From assembly GCF_000379025.1 (NCBI RefSeq), contig NZ_KB900620.1:240802-304801 (forward strand): a stretch of DNA of 64,000 bases. Reading direction: 5' to 3'. The translations under genes and the position numbers were made by a program. Within the stretch, counting starts at the first letter, position 1; each line of letters opens with the position of its first letter. Source of the stretch: Orenia marismortui DSM 5156 (GTDB lineage Bacteria; Bacillota; Halanaerobiia; Halobacteroidales; Halobacteroidaceae). The notes under the pieces were generated by a model, which worked only from the letters and a program-made list of their open reading frames with translations, made no database searches and was not told where the DNA came from. Positions 63,545-64,000 of the stretch are shown here, piece after piece.

Positions 63545-64000
63545 CTAGTCCTTTATTATATTTAAAGTAATATAGACAAAAAGTGCTACTCCAACCTTTA
63601 ATGCCTTTTCATCAAAATTAAATTTAGGATGATGCCCAGGATAATATTCTTCACTAGAATCAGCTGCGCCCAATCTAAAGAAGATACCAGAGATTTGCTG
63701 TAAATAATAAGCAAAATCTTCAGCCCCCATAGATGGTTGAGAGATATATCTTATATTGCTAACATAAGGTATATCTAAAATAACCTCCTTAACCTCTTTT
63801 ACTAGCTCAGAAGAATTGATTAAAACTGGATAGCCAAATCTATAATCTAATTCATAACCTGCCCTTTGGCTTAAAGTAATTCCTTTAATTATCTGTTCTA
63901 TCATTTCAGGAATCATATTTCTCAAGTTAGGAGATGTTGTTCTAATAGTTCCTGTTATTTCAACCTGATCAGCTATCACATTTCTCTTATACCCACCTTT
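63545..64000 (-). CDS. M20-family amidohydrolase, C-terminal part (runs off the window)
   Basis: 152 codons to the window edge; the frame stays open (KGGYKRNVIADQVEITGTIR, in part), so the ATG at 63979 is internal and not the start. It aligns with the M20 amidohydrolase at 14285-15472: NVIADEIEIEGTVRT against NVIADQVEITGTIRT, then MGAEDFAYYL and HHPKFNFDEKAL for the last metal ligands. It is the same enzyme class (N-acyl amino acid amidohydrolase), with substrate unknown. Confidence 0.85.
   Translation of the reverse strand, partial: KGGYKRNVIADQVEITGTIRTTSPNLRNMIPEMIEQIIKGITLSQRAGYELDYRFGYPVLINSSELVKEVKEVILDIPYVSNIRYISQPSMGAEDFAYYLQQISGIFFRLGAADSSEEYYPGHHPKFNFDEKALKVGVALFVYITLNIIKD

Noticed and set aside
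63545-63979. Complete small protein starting at ATG 63979
   Set aside because: The frame continues upstream to the window edge and aligns with the interior of an M20 amidohydrolase; the ATG is internal (actually preceded by in-frame conserved sequence).

Overview
The window is about 64 kb of AT-rich DNA with compact operons, strong Shine-Dalgarno sites, SAM-I, FMN and purine riboswitches, a CIRCE element and many consensus sigma-A promoters. It reads as a low-GC anaerobic Firmicute. A secreted protein with a LolA-like region, an AprAB-type APS reductase and ferredoxin-linked metabolism make a diderm anaerobe of the Halanaerobiales type my best guess, but nothing in the window proves this. I found no rRNA, tRNA, CRISPR array, complete insertion sequence or replication origin.

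Layout. 1-9.7 kb: a PcrA-type helicase cut by the window edge, a one-cysteine redoxin, an AbrB regulator, a flavoprotein, a PrsW-type protease beside a small beta-grasp protein, a YeiH transporter preceded by an unannotated 35-residue membrane peptide, an orphan terminase-small-subunit-like gene, a metallo-beta-lactamase-fold enzyme, an unknown tail-anchored protein, and ribU under an FMN riboswitch. 9.9-14 kb: metN-metI-metQ-metQ behind two SAM-I riboswitches in series, each with its own terminator. 14-18.3 kb: a TSCPD protein, an M20 amidohydrolase, PII with divergent amtB, and a pirin. 18.5-27.1 kb: one leftward operon (aminotransferase, YgeY-type M20 hydrolase, NCS1 permease, dihydropyrimidinase, truncated PreT, PreA, iron alcohol dehydrogenase). 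Together these could take a pyrimidine through the dihydropyrimidine, carbamoyl-beta-alanine and beta-alanine to 3-hydroxypropionate. 27.7-38.9 kb: a sulfur assimilation and methionine block. It holds cysK, a SAM-I riboswitch, a sulfur-carrier protein with its E1-like activator and JAMM protease, sulfite reductase fused to a TusA domain, MetY, APS kinase, a DUF2061 protein, ATP sulfurylase and AprAB.

39-51.6 kb: a DUF389 protein, YerC, three NCS2 purine permease paralogs (two with guanine-type riboswitches), 6-phosphogluconolactonase, a chemoreceptor gene broken by one in-frame stop, two small membrane proteins, and guaA with a third guanine-type riboswitch. 52-64 kb: groES-groEL with CIRCE, the ACT/UPF0210 pair, an LDH-like 2-hydroxyacid dehydrogenase, a decayed PDZ-containing (probably radical SAM) gene, the tsaE-tsaB-rimI-tsaD operon, a large TPR protein and the 3' part of a second M20 amidohydrolase.

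The most interesting system is the SAM-riboswitch operon at 27.7-37.9 kb. It has every part of the protein-thiocarboxylate route to homocysteine (carrier, activator, C-terminal trimming protease, O-acetylhomoserine sulfhydrylase, sulfite reductase). It also has a TusA domain on the reductase and an AprAB-type APS reductase in place of a PAPS reductase. The pyrimidine operon, with PreT reduced to its Fe-S domain, comes second. Many intergenic gaps carry short palindromic repeats of at least two sequence families. Assignments rest on reading motifs and context; no database search was possible.
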